This document shows positions 44,719 through 56,800 of a DNA stretch of 64,000 nucleotides, piece after piece (position 1 is the stretch's first letter; each line of letters begins with the position of its first letter). A program made the position numbers and the translations under genes. The notes beneath the pieces were generated by a model. That model saw only the letters and a list, made by a program, of their open reading frames with translations, ran no database searches and had not been told where the DNA came from. This DNA is from Pterobdella sp. o SKG-2022 (lineage: Eukaryota; Annelida; Clitellata; Hirudinida; Piscicolidae), in contig OZ038321.1 of assembly GCA_964035795.1 (NCBI GenBank), positions 27,691,387 to 27,755,386 of the forward strand. Direction: 5' to 3'.

Positions 44719-47114
44719 TCAATCGTATTCTGAGCCAATAGAAAGACTCATCTCATCGCTGAAGATCTCGGTCGAGTGGTACCATAAGTTCGTGTCAACT
44801 ACGACTGCAATGGCAATAAACAGTTACGATAGGCTAAATTAGTCTAAAAAAATATAAATTATTCATTTTAGCTTATACTACTGTAGGAGTCCCAGCAGCT
44901 GGGTTATACAGCAGTCGGCTAATACACTTTATACACTCAGGTCTATTGAGGGGGTTCAGAAGAAAAACATTTGAAATTAAAGCTTTTATTAACTGAAAAA
45001 CACAGAACGTTTTTTTAAATCAAACACTATTTCAAGTGCTGTTGAGTTAAGAAGTGCCTACGAAAAGATTTATGCTCAAATGACTTTGATGTTTGTGATA
45101 TAGTGATATTGCCTCGAGCAAGTGACCACTTGAGAATGTGACATTCTATAATGAAAAACTTATTAAAAAGTATTTTGTTTGATATATACCTTGTGTTTGT
45201 TTCTTATACAATTGCTCTTTATCACATACATTTGTGATTGGTTAATTGATATGAAAATGATTAGAATTGTTTTCTTACTATGCTAATTTAGTTCTGCGTA
45301 AAATATCAAGTGTTCAGCCATTATTTTAATTCTTATAACGATGTTTAAACTGCAAAGTTTTAAAAATCATTGAATTTAATGGATAATAAAAGTACCCCAT
45401 TTATAATTTTTATAAAAAGTATCAAAATATTTCCTCATTTTGTGAAGTTATTTTAAAAAACAACAAACTCTGAAGGAGTATCATATAATATTAAATATAT
45501 TTTGATTATAATATTTACCATACCACTTGATTCATATATTTTTTATTAAGTATATTTATTATAATATAAAGTCTGCAAAACACATGTTGTGGAAAATTTT
45601 CAATTATGAATGTAGAGACTTTTTGGTAATTTTCCATCAGGTGTGAATGCCTTTATTGAACTTGAGCATGCTATGGGCATGCCTGTAAAAAGTGACCGCA
45701 CACTTATATCTATATGAGCGTTGACATTTCTCTGAGCTTTATAATTTTGTTTGACTCGTGTTTAAGTTAATATCTTATCGTTAATTAGTGCACTCAATAA
45801 AGTCATTCTATCTTGTTGATAAAAGGTCTATTTGTTGATTTGAGAAGCCACAAATTGAAGTAAACAAGCACTAACTCATTTCTCCCTCCTCCAACACCAC
45901 CTCCTTATATGACTGTCGACATTGGAAATAGCACTCAGGGGGTGGTTGTAGTCTCCACAATTTCCTGCCCTTGATCTGTGCTTGCCATGAAGACTCTCCC
46001 ACTCTGTCCAACTGAGATGTGATAAAAATTGGGAAGTGAACATTAAGTTGTCCTGAAATAGGGTTAAGTGATTGTAAGGTTTATAAAAGCACTTCTCAGT
46101 TTTTGCATTGAAAATGATTTAATATAAAATGGATGTATGAAACATGTATACTTTTCACTAAGTGTGAGAAAAAGCAATAAAAGTATTGACAAACTACTTT
46201 ATTAAATTGAATAATTTAAAAGTTAAAATATTTCAATAAAAGATTAAATGATTTCAAACAAAAACATAAATGGGGCAAAGCGGCTCACATGTATTGGGGC
46301 TCCCTTCCCCTTGAAGCCTATGAAGATCCAGTCAATGCCAGCTGCTCCCGACTGCTCAGGGAGAAAGTAGGGCTGGCTGTAATACCTTCGCAAAACCTCA
46401 GTGGCTTTTTCATTGCAATTCCCCCTTAGCGTTTTTTTAAATGGTTTACCTTTGATATGAGCATAAAGAAAAATGATGAAAAAACTTACCATCCAAAATA
46501 CCAAGATTTTTTTTCTTCTGATGATTTGGGAAAATTTTCAGGATCTAATGCTTGTGATAGGTTTTTGAGTTTACTGCTATAAGGAAAAAACTGACAATCA
46601 CTTCCTAAAGAATCATTCTTGTACAGATTGAAGAAGAAACTCATATTGAACTCTGACATTGCTCTCCAGTCTTTGGTGGCATCAGTGACCACCACAGGTG
46701 TGCCCGAGTAAGCATACAACTCCTCAAACACATTTTTGTCCATCATTTTCACTTTTTTAATGTTGTTTGTTGAGTTTTTACAAAAGTCGCAATTGGAAGG
46801 AAGCATGAAAAGATCAGAAATCAATGGGTTGTTTGGTAGCAGACATTCTTTTTCCTCTCCTTGTAACTTTACTAATATATCAATCAATTTATCATTGTAG
46901 TATAGAATAAAAAAATAAAAAGTTAGTAGGAAGACTACTAAATAGAGAAAGCTGAAAAGATAATTATCTCTTTTTTTCTTGACGTCTTCCCCATCATAAA
47001 TGAAAGATTTAGGTGAAAACCCATAACTGTGAGCTTTCTCGAATAAAAGAACGTATTTATCAATAAAATCAACTTCGCACTTCTTCATTTCTTTTTCAAT
47101 TACGGAACTTAACA
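44719..47114 (-). CDS. JmjC/cupin-like transmembrane protein, 4 exons (5' end uncertain)
   Basis: Exons on the minus strand: 47114-46490, 46424-46289, 46011-45876 and 44804-44719; phases agree and the stop is at 44721-44719. The N-terminal part has one hydrophobic helix, YLFSFLYLVVFLLTFYFFIL, followed by a Cys-containing luminal-type stretch and the cupin fold: PVVVTDATKDWRAMSEF, SDCQFFPYSSKLKN, SWYFGWGNCNEKATEVLRRY, IDWIFIGFKGKGAPIH, LDRVGESSWQAQIKGRKLWR, LQPPPECYFQC and VVDTNLWYHSTE...SIGSEYD. The HLD triad (H ending exon 2, D starting exon 3) and the later WYH histidine supply a complete Fe(II)-binding set, so 2-oxoglutarate oxygenase activity is plausible. The substrate is unknown. The first exon begins after a TTTTGCAG acceptor in phase 1, so an upstream exon probably holds the true start. 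Otherwise MKKCEVDFID near 47088 could serve, giving about 318 residues. Confidence 0.85.
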
Positions 47115-48040
47115 CTGCAAAATTAACTTTTCATCATAAAAGCAAACTCATCAAAACTACAGCATTTTAAAAATAAATTTATGAACATATCTCAAGTTTT
47201 AAGTTTTATTTATCGCAAATAAATACTTCAAATATATACGATAATTTCAAGTCACTTTTATGTTCAAAGTCCAAAACTAAAAATTACTTTAATCTTCACA
47301 CTGTTCAAGTATATTTCATAATTTTTATGTTTACAGTAAATTTTTATAGCCATGCTGGCAACCAAGGTGGTTTTATCTTTAAAATCTTAGAAAATAAATA
47401 TAGAAACAAGACAAAAATATTTTATTCGGTTCATATTTCAAATCATATACTTATCACACAATTGTTAAATTTTACATTTGCAGCTGAAAAGTTGAAAAGT
47501 AATCAAGAGTATTAACAAATTTTAATGTACATTTTATATCAAATTTTCACTATGAAAGGAGTATTTAAAATTTTCAACGAAAATTGTCAAAAAATCGAAA
47601 TTCAAAAGCAGTGAATAATTTTTACAGACGTTTAGACTAATCTGTAAACTCTTCAACCCCACCATTGCACACTTCTTAGATTAGTAATTTTTTGGCGACA
47701 AGATTAATTTTTTTTGAAAATTTTTGAATAACTATTTTTAAACCAGTAGTATTTCTGCTCTTTATCAACGACATGAAAACGAATCGTTGTTGTTAAAAGA
47801 TTTCTTTGCCAATTGAGAAACTTAAAGCTCAGAACATACATAGATATTTTTGTACGTCCATTTGATAATGTAAATTCATCTTACGAAAAAAATCGGGGAA
47901 TGAAATAAACTCCTAAAAATTTTTTTATTTGAATATATATGTTTGGCTCGAAAAAGTGAAATACATCGAGTCAAAGTCATCAAGAGAACGTGCATTAGTT
48001 TGATAAGTTCAGATTTACAAATTGACAATATTAATAGTGT
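47115..48040. other. AT-rich intergenic DNA
   Basis: A possible upstream exon of the JmjC gene may be here but is not recognisable. A copy of the dispersed hairpin motif is at 47862-47925. Confidence 0.4.
47862..47925. repeat. Dispersed hairpin repeat, copy 4
   Basis: GATAATGTAAATTCATCTTA followed by CGAAAAAAATCGGGGAATGA and AATAAACTCCTAAAAA. It matches the 18658 copy closely over about 60 bp. Confidence 0.55.
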
Positions 48041-48593
48041 AAAAAATTTATATAACGCCTCTTACGCATTGCTTGGTGGCGTCCTGTTACGAACTGCTTA
48101 AAAAGGTGAGTTTTCAGGTTTTTAAGAAAAGCGGGATGGAGAAGATTTGAGATTCGAAAAAAGAGAGTTCCAGAGAAATAGACCAGAAAAAGAAAAAACA
48201 GTTCTAGCGTGGAAATAAAAGGGAGAGATAATGAAGAGCTGAGAAAGGGTAGAAAGTCCTAAGCCAGCACGTTTAAGACGTAGTAAGAGGTTAAAAAGAT
48301 AAGAAAGTGAATTAGAATGAGAGATTTTAAGCATAAGAGAACAGAGTTTGAAGAAGGAGTGAAAGTGAAGAGGTAGCCACTGAAGATCGATAAGAAATGG
48401 AGAGATATGAGAAAATTTAGGAGTATGAAAGACCAGGCGTGCAGCAGAGTTGAAAGCTTTGGTAAGAAAGTAGAGGGTAAATTTAGGAAGATTATATTAT
48501 AACGAGATGCAGTAATCAAAACGTGAGAAAACAAGAAAGAAGACAAGAATCTTAAGAGATGCATCAATGAGGTAAGAAAAGACAGAAGTTGAG
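48041..48593 (-). pseudogene. CR1/L2-type LINE 3' fragment
   Basis: On the minus strand: ...RLKRAGLGLSTLSQLFIISP, FSFSGLFLWNSLFSNLKSSP and a final AACGCCTCTTACGCATT-like end. They match the C-terminus of the 57.96-60.75 kb element (KRAGLRSSTHSQLFIISLS, FSGPLLWNSLPPYLKSSP and the terminal GGCGTTATATAAATAA). Frame changes make it inactive. Its 5' end stops exactly where the LTV1 duplicate begins. Confidence 0.8.
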
Positions 48594-50149
48594 ACAAGAT
48601 TTCATCGAAGTTTCTGTTATCCGCATTGAAACAAAAGAAAATGTCCAACAAAATCACCAAATAGCTTTTTACTTTGAGTTCATATCTCAGTTAACTTTTT
48701 ATTTGTGTATCAAACGTTTGCTAAATAAAAACGTGCTATAGAAAAAATGCTTAATTTTTAAAATTATCTAAATATTTAATATAGAAAATCTTTTTTTTTT
48801 CGAGGCCCATGCCACAGATTATAATGCTCCTTTTAGACCTCGTGAACCTGAAACTAAATCACCAGGTGTGGATGTCACTAACATATAACATTCACATTGC
48901 CCGTTTGAAATCCAACCAATAGTGTCAAACTTGTTATAACAACAACTAACCTATTTATAACTATATGTTATCAACTAATTAAGTAAAGAATTAAATGTAA
49001 CTTTATCTCCTATTAATTAAAGAATCAAAATAGAAATATAAATTTCTATTTTGATTATATACCAACTATAAATAAATAAATAATTGGTTATTTATAGAAT
49101 TAGCTGATATTAATTAAAAACTAATTGGTTTAACTTGGAAGCTGATGCTCTCATTATTATGCCTTCATTATATCACTTAATGATGTTACATTGGTAACAA
49201 AATGCCTTGTACTTTTTAAAGAAAGCTTTTTAGTCTCGAGTGATTTTTGAAAGTAGTTGTAATATATACTACTATTTTTGATACTGGCATTGAATTATTT
49301 TGTTAGCAATTATTAACCTTGTGTCCCCTTCAAATGCAAAAATTTAAAGATTGGATGAAGAGGCAAATGGTATAAAGAATAATGAAAGCAACAACATCAA
49401 AAAATATATCAAAAAAGGTGGAGGTGATGAGCTTGATGAAGAAGAATTCAAAAAATGTAAATGTCACATGCTATTTTCAATAGAATTTTAATAATTTAAA
49501 TACATTTTTTGATAAGAATAATCATTTTATTGAAATATTTTAAGTATTTGTTTTTGGGTATCAAGTTAAACTGCATCAACATAATTCCATTTATCACTAA
49601 TTTTCAAAAAATCCTTGCAAAAAATTTTTCTCTCAAGTTTTCTTTTACATTTGTTTCCAAACTGCTTCTTTCTGTTCTCTTCAAGATTATTAAGCCCATT
49701 TTTGCTGGGCTGACGATGTCTTACTAAATTTTATTTTTAATCTTTTTCCGTTTTATTTATCAAAAATAGGGATTTTTAAAAATAAATTTTGTTGGAACCC
49801 TCAGTTTTATGAACGCTTCCAGGGCGATGATATAGAGTTTGAAGATGATTTCGAATCGGTTAGCTCCATTGTCACACAATTATCTTCACATGTGATGTAT
49901 CATAATTATATTCATACCATAATTATATTTATATCATTATTATATTTGGTTGATTATGAGTAACCGTTACCTCCACCATTGTTACCTCCATCATCCCATC
50001 ATATAAATCATCATCGTACATCGTCTTCACAACCCCATCTTACGGGGTTAGACGTCATATGAATCTTGATGGAACCATCAAAGGTGGATGATGGAGTCAT
50101 GACTAACAGTATGGACTTGCTGAACATCAACTCCAAGAAGAAAAATGTG
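48594..50149 (+). pseudogene. Broken duplicate of LTV1 (exons 3-tail, 4, 6, 7, 8)
   Basis: High-identity copy of 54151-56096. It keeps the exon 3 end (to 48660), exon 4 (48805-48865), exon 6 (49350-49456), exon 7 (49805-49858) and exon 8 (50084-50148). Defects are direct: the exon 3 donor GT is AT at 48661-48662; exon 6 has one extra A before its donor, shifting the frame; and exon 5 is missing with about 440 bp around it. Exons 1, 2 and 9-11 are also absent. Introns are copied too, so it arose by DNA duplication and not by reverse transcription. It ends inside the intron just after exon 8, where block B begins. Confidence 0.85.
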
Positions 50150-51265
50150 TATCACAAACTATCTAACATAATTTAACTATGAGCAAAAGTTTATCTTGAA
50201 TTCTTATCTAAATATCATATAATACTATCGGTCTTTATGCATCTCAACAGATTTCACTAATTCCCCTCCGTTGCAACTGAAGTTGATAGTTCGTCTTGTA
50301 GCAAACAATCAGTTTTAAGGTTGTAGGTTCTTCTATTCAGATGCTCATCACACATCTTGCATATTTTTCTGAGTTCATCAATACTTCCATCCTCAAATAC
50401 TTCGCATCAGTTTCTTGCCAAGTTCGAAATTAAATTTTCTAAAATCAAAAACTTTTGGATGCCTTTATTTCATACAAACCAAGAAAAATAAGAATTCTTA
50501 TGAAACAAAATAAATTTAATTCAATAAAATTTTTTTGAGTCCAATTCAGATTGGTGTATAAACAGTCTTGAGCCACAATATTCGATGAGCACATTGAGCT
50601 TCCAGCTACATGATTCATGGATGACCAGCAACCCATAGTTGGAATGCTCTTTCTGCGCACCACATCCACTTTTGGTTTGGAGGGAAGAGGGGAAGTCCAC
50701 TTTTTGGAAGACTGGGTCCAAAGTTGGTCTGGTGTTCGGAGACTCAACTTTCAGAACTAAATTCAACTCGTTTCGATTTTGAGTAATTATAAAAAATTTT
50801 AATCACGAACAAATCAATTGTTCTATTAATCATTGAGTTTCCTGAGTTTATTGTAGACAGGTTGTTGTCTCACACTTTCAAGCAGAATGTAAGCATTTTT
50901 ATTTCACCTTTATGTTGAGGGTAGCAGAGATAATCGTTTAAATGAAGTTTGCAACAAAAACAGTTTTGGAGACTTCGTTTCAAAACTTTTGCGCGTCGAA
51001 TTTTTGGAAAAATTGAAAATCCAATACGCAATTATAAAAAAAATATTATTCAAAAATGTACGTATTTAATTATGAACATTTGTGTAGTGATATACTGTCA
51101 GAGCTCCTCCAAACTTCCTTGTTCTCTCAGTCCTTCCTCTTTCTAAGTTCTTCTTTCATCTTTATTCCTATCTTTTGATTTGACCATGTCCAGATTAATT
51201 GATTGATCAAACTGGTTTCCGTTTTCTCCTTTTCTTCGTCCTCTTTTTATAATTCTTTTTCTTGT
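50150..51265 (-). other. Duplicated block B, copy 2 (unidentified gene X)
   Basis: Copy of 41711-42885. Minus-strand exon-like segments: 50985-50908 (same LQNCFCCKLHLNDYLC exon), from 50755 (LKVESPNTRPTLDPVFQKVD, continuing open in two frames, including PSKPKVDVVRRKSIPTMGCW) and 50399-50257 (FEDGSIDELRKICKMCDEHL, then LKTDCLLQDELSTSVATEGN and a stop). The last segment is longer and cleaner than in copy 1. The donor after NLNWTQ seen in copy 1 (GTTTAT) is AATTTTAT here and so lost. Neither copy is clearly intact. Confidence 0.45.
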
Positions 51266-51654
51266 GTATATCACTACATCAAACGTTTAAAAAATAGAAA
51301 AATACTCTTGAAACAGTCTTCAAGACCTTCTGCAACCAGTTCAAAAGATTATCTCAAACTCTGCCATCCCCAACATAAATGCTGCAAACTTAAATGAAAA
51401 TGTTTACATTCGATGCAAAAGTGCAAGATGGCTACCTGTCTGAACAAACTCTGAAAACTGAATGATTAAAAGAACAATCAACATTGCTTGTGAAAGAAAA
51501 ATTTTATAAGTAACCGAATATCTCGACAAGTCTGCAAAAATTCCAAAACGAGCCCCCAATGCACCACAGGCCAACAAACCGCTGGACCCGTCTTCCTTTT
51601 GAAGGCAAACGCCTTTTCACCATTGCACTTTTCACTTCCTTCCGCCTCCCCACA

Positions 51655-51900
51655 CCTTCCTTCCTTCCTTCCTTTCTTCCTTCCTTCCTTTTTTCCTTCC
51701 TTCCTTCCTTCCTTCCTTCCTTCCTTCCTTCCTTCCTTCCTTCCTTCCTTCCTTCCTTCCTTCCTTCCTTCCTTCCTTCCTTCTTTCCTTCCTTCCTTCC
51801 TTCCTTCCTTCCTTCCTTCCTTCCTTCCTTCCTTCCTTCCTTCCTTCCTTCCTTCCTTCCTTCCTTCCTTCCTTCCTTCCTTCCTTCCTTCCTTCCTTCC
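51655..51900. repeat. (CTTC)n tetranucleotide repeat, about 60 units
   Basis: Nearly perfect TTCC units with a few TTTC variants (51675, 51691, 51783). FLPSFLPS and KEGRKEGR ORFs are artefacts. Confidence 0.97.
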
Positions 51901-52841
51901 ACCTCATTTGGTCGATTTCACTGCCCTCCATATTCACCAACTTGCCTAAACGAGCCATCATCCAGCCGCTCACAACTGGATCATTGTTAACTTACGTTTT
52001 TTATCTGAATAGATATACTTTATTGTACTTTATCAAAATTATCACCGCTATTATGAACTATCACCTTTTTGATACCATAACCTCAATGCTTTTCTATGTA
52101 AGCATCATTATCACCACCACAATAATAATCATCACTTATAATTTTTATCTCTAGAATACTCATCATTATCGTTATTCTTTTTTAGTTTCAAAGATAATTG
52201 CTAATTTTTAAACCAAATAAAACTATTTATCAAAATCATATAATTTGATATATTTCGATGACCAATATTCAAATCGGTTTATCATAAAAATATTAAAGCA
52301 TTTTAAAAAATCTAACGGCAACTCACAATAAATGGCAATGAGTATTGTCAGACTTTCAAACAAGATTTGACCGTTGAAGGGATCCAAATGTGTCAAATAA
52401 TTAAAATAAGCCAAGTTTTTTCTATCAATTTATCACTTTTCAAGCGTTAAAAATCTAGGGGTTTGTGTCGAAGCCTCTCTGAGTTAATTGTTAAACTAAA
52501 TACATCAAGTTATGAATTGAATTTTAATTTAGAAAAAATTATAAATGGTAACTCACTCTTTTCTTAGAAAAAACTACTCTTGCTTTTTTGTAGTGTATAT
52601 CTGCATAAAATTTTTCGTATCAGAAAACTCAATTGCATTCATCATATAGAAAATGGTCTTGAGGAACTGAATTTTTCATTTAAACACAAGTTGTTTTTGC
52701 GTCTCTGAAAAGTTTGAAGGAGAAAACAGGGCTATATTCTTACGCTTAACATATGAATGAAAGTCAATAATATTTATTTGAAAAAATTTTGTGCAAAAAA
52801 TTAATTATAAAGAAAAGGTCCAAAAATTATAAATTAATAAC
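51901..52841. other. AT-rich intergenic DNA
   Basis: No gene, repeat or RNA recognised. Confidence 0.4.
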
Positions 52842-53087
52842 ATGGCTTCTATTCCTTACATAAAATCCCTTTACAATAGAAAATCCTTAATCATTTCTCA
52901 AACAAACGGAGTTTTCTCAATGTTCTTGTATTTATATAAGATTTTAGCTTATATATTTGAACAAAGTCTTGTGTTTACAGTTTTCTTTGTTTTGTGTAAG
53001 ATTTTTTGCTTCTTTCGACTTAGAAAGTTTTCTTTTCAAGAAATTGTTGTTGTTAACCCTGGTGCTCCTATTGACAAGAAAAAGTAA
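52842..53087 (+). CDS. Possible small membrane protein (81 residues)
   Basis: ORF beginning MASIPYIKSLYNRKS with a favourable start context (AACATGG). It has two hydrophobic stretches, FSMFLYLYKILAYIF and LVFTVFFVLCKIFCFF, and a short polar C-terminus, NPGAPIDKKK. No family recognised and no splice or expression evidence. In AT-rich DNA an ORF of this size can occur by chance, so this is tentative. Confidence 0.25.
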   Translation: MASIPYIKSLYNRKSLIISQTNGVFSMFLYLYKILAYIFEQSLVFTVFFVLCKIFCFFRLRKFSFQEIVVVNPGAPIDKKK

Positions 53088-53104
53088 TTCTCTTGTTATA
53101 TAAA

Positions 53105-53425
53105 TTTGGACCACTTGATTATAAACACACTTGCTTCCAATGGGTCCGTCGTCAGGCTCTCGCACTCAAGCTGTGTAGGATTGTTGAAAAGATGAAATGT
53201 ATCATGAATATGAATGTGACAAAAAGGGCAAAACGGTGAGAGATAAGATGAAAAAGAAATTATATTAAGATATGATCGAAGGAAAAATGATTTGTTGGCT
53301 CTTACTTGGAATAGAAGAAGACGATCACTATGATTTAAGATGGCTTCTGATGGGTTGATGAGAGGCGGTTGTTTAATAAATATTTTGTTGTGCGTTGTTT
53401 GAATATAGTTGAGTACAAAAATCAA
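53105..53425 (-). pseudogene. Small LINE C-terminal fragment
   Basis: Minus-strand ORF with SPFCPFCHIHIHDTFHLFNN and TQLECESLTTDPLEA, following the C..C....HD..H.F.C....T.L...LW..P.EA pattern common at the C-terminus of invertebrate non-LTR retrotransposon ORF2. It is isolated from any RT domain. Confidence 0.55.
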
Positions 53426-53821
53426 GTTTATTTTTGTTAGGTTAGATTATATTATTCTAGGATTATTATTGGTTGGTTCAGTTTTTATGTTATTTGCATA
53501 ACTGTAACTTTTTGAGTCGTCTTTTTGTTGGTCACCATGTTATTTTTGGAGACATTTTTTTGAATCTTTATAGGCAATTTTATCAACAGAATTCAACGTG
53601 AAGAAACAGGAGAGTAAAAAGTGATACATCGGTTTCAGCTTGTGAAAAATTTAAATAGCTTTGAAAATTTTTTTCTCGTTCATTTTAAGAAATTTTAACA
53701 TAAATCATAATTTACTTTTGTTTTTCTGTGATAGCTTTACAATTACTTTCACTAGCTATATGTGTAGCGCAAGTTGAAATTTTCATAAAAATTGTTTTAT
53801 CGTAAAATCGTGATTTGAATC

Positions 53822-56800
53822 ATGGTTGGTTAATTGATTTTCAAAAATTTAATGCAAAAATATACTTTTCAAACAATCAATATTTTTATTCTAGCCTAAA
53901 AAGAAAAAAGGTTTTATCATTAAAAAAAATTCAACCACATACAAGCTCATACCTAATAATGCAGCTTCTTCATCGCAGGTTTTATTGATATAACTATCAT
54001 TTTCTGTCATTCACTAAGTATTCATTTTTCGATTATTCACCTCACAGGATGAAGAAAAACGCAAAGAAGAACAAGTAAGTTGTGGGATTTATTTTGAAGA
54101 CAATTATGATTATATGCAGCATTTGAGAACAAGGACTGACCAGGCTAAATCACAAGATTTCATTGAAGTTTCTGTTATTCGCAATGAAACAAAAGAAAAT
54201 GTCCAACAAAATCACCAAGTAGCTTTTTACTTTGAGTTCATATCTCAGTTAGCTTTTTATTTGTGTATCAAACGTTTGCTAAATGAAAACGTGCTATAGA
54301 AAAAATGTTTAATTTTTAAAATTATCTAAATATTTAATATAGAAAATCTTTTTTTTTTCGAGGCCCATGCCACAGATTATAATGCTCCTTTTAGACCTCG
54401 TGAACCTGAAACTAAATCACCAGGTGTGGATGTCACTAACATATAACATTCACATTGCCCGTTTGAAATTCAACCAATAGTGTCTAAACTTTTTATAAAA
54501 ACAACTAACCTATTTATAAATATATGTTATCAACTAATTAAGTAAAGAATTAAATGTAACTTTATCTCTTATTAATTACAGGATCAAAATAGAAATATAC
54601 ATTTTTAACTGGTTATTTATAAAATTAGCTGATATTAAGTAAAAACTAATAGACTTAACTTAGAAGCTCATGATGTAAATCAAAAAGCTTCGTGCATTAA
54701 TAAACCTATAAACCATTGTTATATCATACTGTTCACAGACTTTTTTAACCATATAACCACCTGCCACTAATTATAGAGCTAGATGCAGATATAATGGATG
54801 TATTGGAAGGTGGTGATGTTGATGAGGAAATAGAAGATAATTTCATCGAGATGGCCAATCAGTTAATATCATTATTGTAAACAGTTGAAATCATTTTTCA
54901 GTGGGGATTTTTTAGATAACATTATTGTTGATAGTAATTGTAAAAAATGCAGTAGTGCCCTGCGAAGTCTACCAGTTATGTAACTCAAACCCAATTGTTA
55001 GACACCTTAAGAAGCATAAAATCAATAATCACAATAACTAATGAGTTGGTTGCTGATACTCTCATTATTATGTTCTCATTATAACTTCAGAGTTTAATTG
55101 CTATATTCTCATTATATCATTTGATGATGTTACATTTATAACAAAATGCCTTGTACTTCTTGAAGGAAGCTTTTTAGTCTCGAGTGATTTTTGAAAGTGG
55201 TTGTAATATATACTACTATTTTTGATACTGGCATTGAATTATTTTGTTAGCAATTATTAACCTTGTGTCCCCTTCAAATGCAAAAATTTAAAGATTGGAT
55301 GAAGAGGCAAATGGTATAAAGAATAATGAAAGCAACAACATCAAAAAATATATCAAAAAAGGTGGAGGTGATGAGCTTGATGAAGAAGAATTCAAAAATG
55401 TAAATGTCACATGCTATTTTCAATAGAATTTTAATAATTTAAATACATTTTTTGATAAGAATAATCATTTTATTGAAATATTTTAAGTATTTGTTTTTGG
55501 GTATCAAGTTAAACTGCATCAACATAATTCCATTTATCACTAATTTTCAAAAAATCCTTGCAAAAAATTTTTCTCTCAAGTTTTCTTTTACATTTGTTTC
55601 CAAACTGCTTCTTTCTGTTCTCTTCAAGATTATTAAGCCCATTTTTGCTGGGCTGACGATGTCTTACTAAATTTTATTTTTAATCTTTTTCCGTTTTATT
55701 TATCAAAAATAGGGATTTTTAAAAATAAATTTTGTTGGAACCCTCAGTTTTATGAACGCTTCCAGGGCGATGATATAGAGTTTGAAGATGATTTCGAATC
55801 GGTTAGCTCCATTGTCACACAATTATCTTCACATGTGATGTATCATAATTATATTCATACCATAATTATATTTATATCATTATTATATTTGGTTGATTAT
55901 GAGTAACCGTTACCTCCACCATTGTTACCTCCATCATCCCATCATATAAATCATCATCGTACATCGTCTTCACAATCCCATCTTACGGGATTAGACGTCA
56001 TATGAATCTTGATGGAACTATCAAAGGTGGATGATGGAGTCATGACTAACAGTATGGACTTGCTGAACATCAACTACAAAAAGAAGAATGTGTATGTTAA
56101 AGCTTATTATATGAAGAACTAACCCTAATTTTGGCAAAGAAAAAAAAGCTCTAAAAATGCTTTTGTTGATTGATAAATAGCTTTTTAAATATAGCTTATC
56201 ATCATCATCATCGTTTTACGTCATTTTTCTCTTTTCAAGAGGGGTTTGACGAAATTTCAAGTTTTTTAGAGACGTCGTATGTATTTTGTATAATTTCAAA
56301 AAATCAAGTGTGAGAAATTTTTTGATGAATTGGAGAATCAATAATTTTAGCTTTTGATTCTCAATAAATTCATTGAAAATTCTCCTCATTTAATGTTTTT
56401 TTTGTTTAACAAAGCTTTTTAAATATAATTAGTCAAGTATCAGACTTGAATGTGCGTATTCAATATATGCAACTAGATTTTAGTATGTGTTGAAACAAAA
56501 CTCAAGGTATATTGATATGAGTTTACGAGGCTTTTCATAAAAATAACGAAAATTGGTCCTACAAAAGCCTTACGTTTTGTCAATGACCTCTAGTATACAT
56601 TTCAGTCTAGTTCAGTTGACAACAATTAAATTTTTGTTGTTGTTTCAAATATGATTCTATTGTTATTTGTATTTTTGCTTTTATTTCTATTATTATTATC
56701 AGACACTTTGAAGAGATTCCCCTGGACAAGGAAGCGCTAAAGAGGACTGTGATGAAAAGCATGCAGGAGCCAGAGGATAAAGAGGAAGTCGTAACTGTGG

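Noticed and set aside
49509..49727. Identical 72-residue ORFs at 49509 and 55452
   Set aside because: They fall in the intron between LTV1 exons 6 and 7 in both copies; identity reflects the recent duplication, not coding constraint.
51504..51990. FLPSFLPS and KEGRKEGR ORFs
   Set aside because: Translation of the CTTC tetranucleotide repeat.
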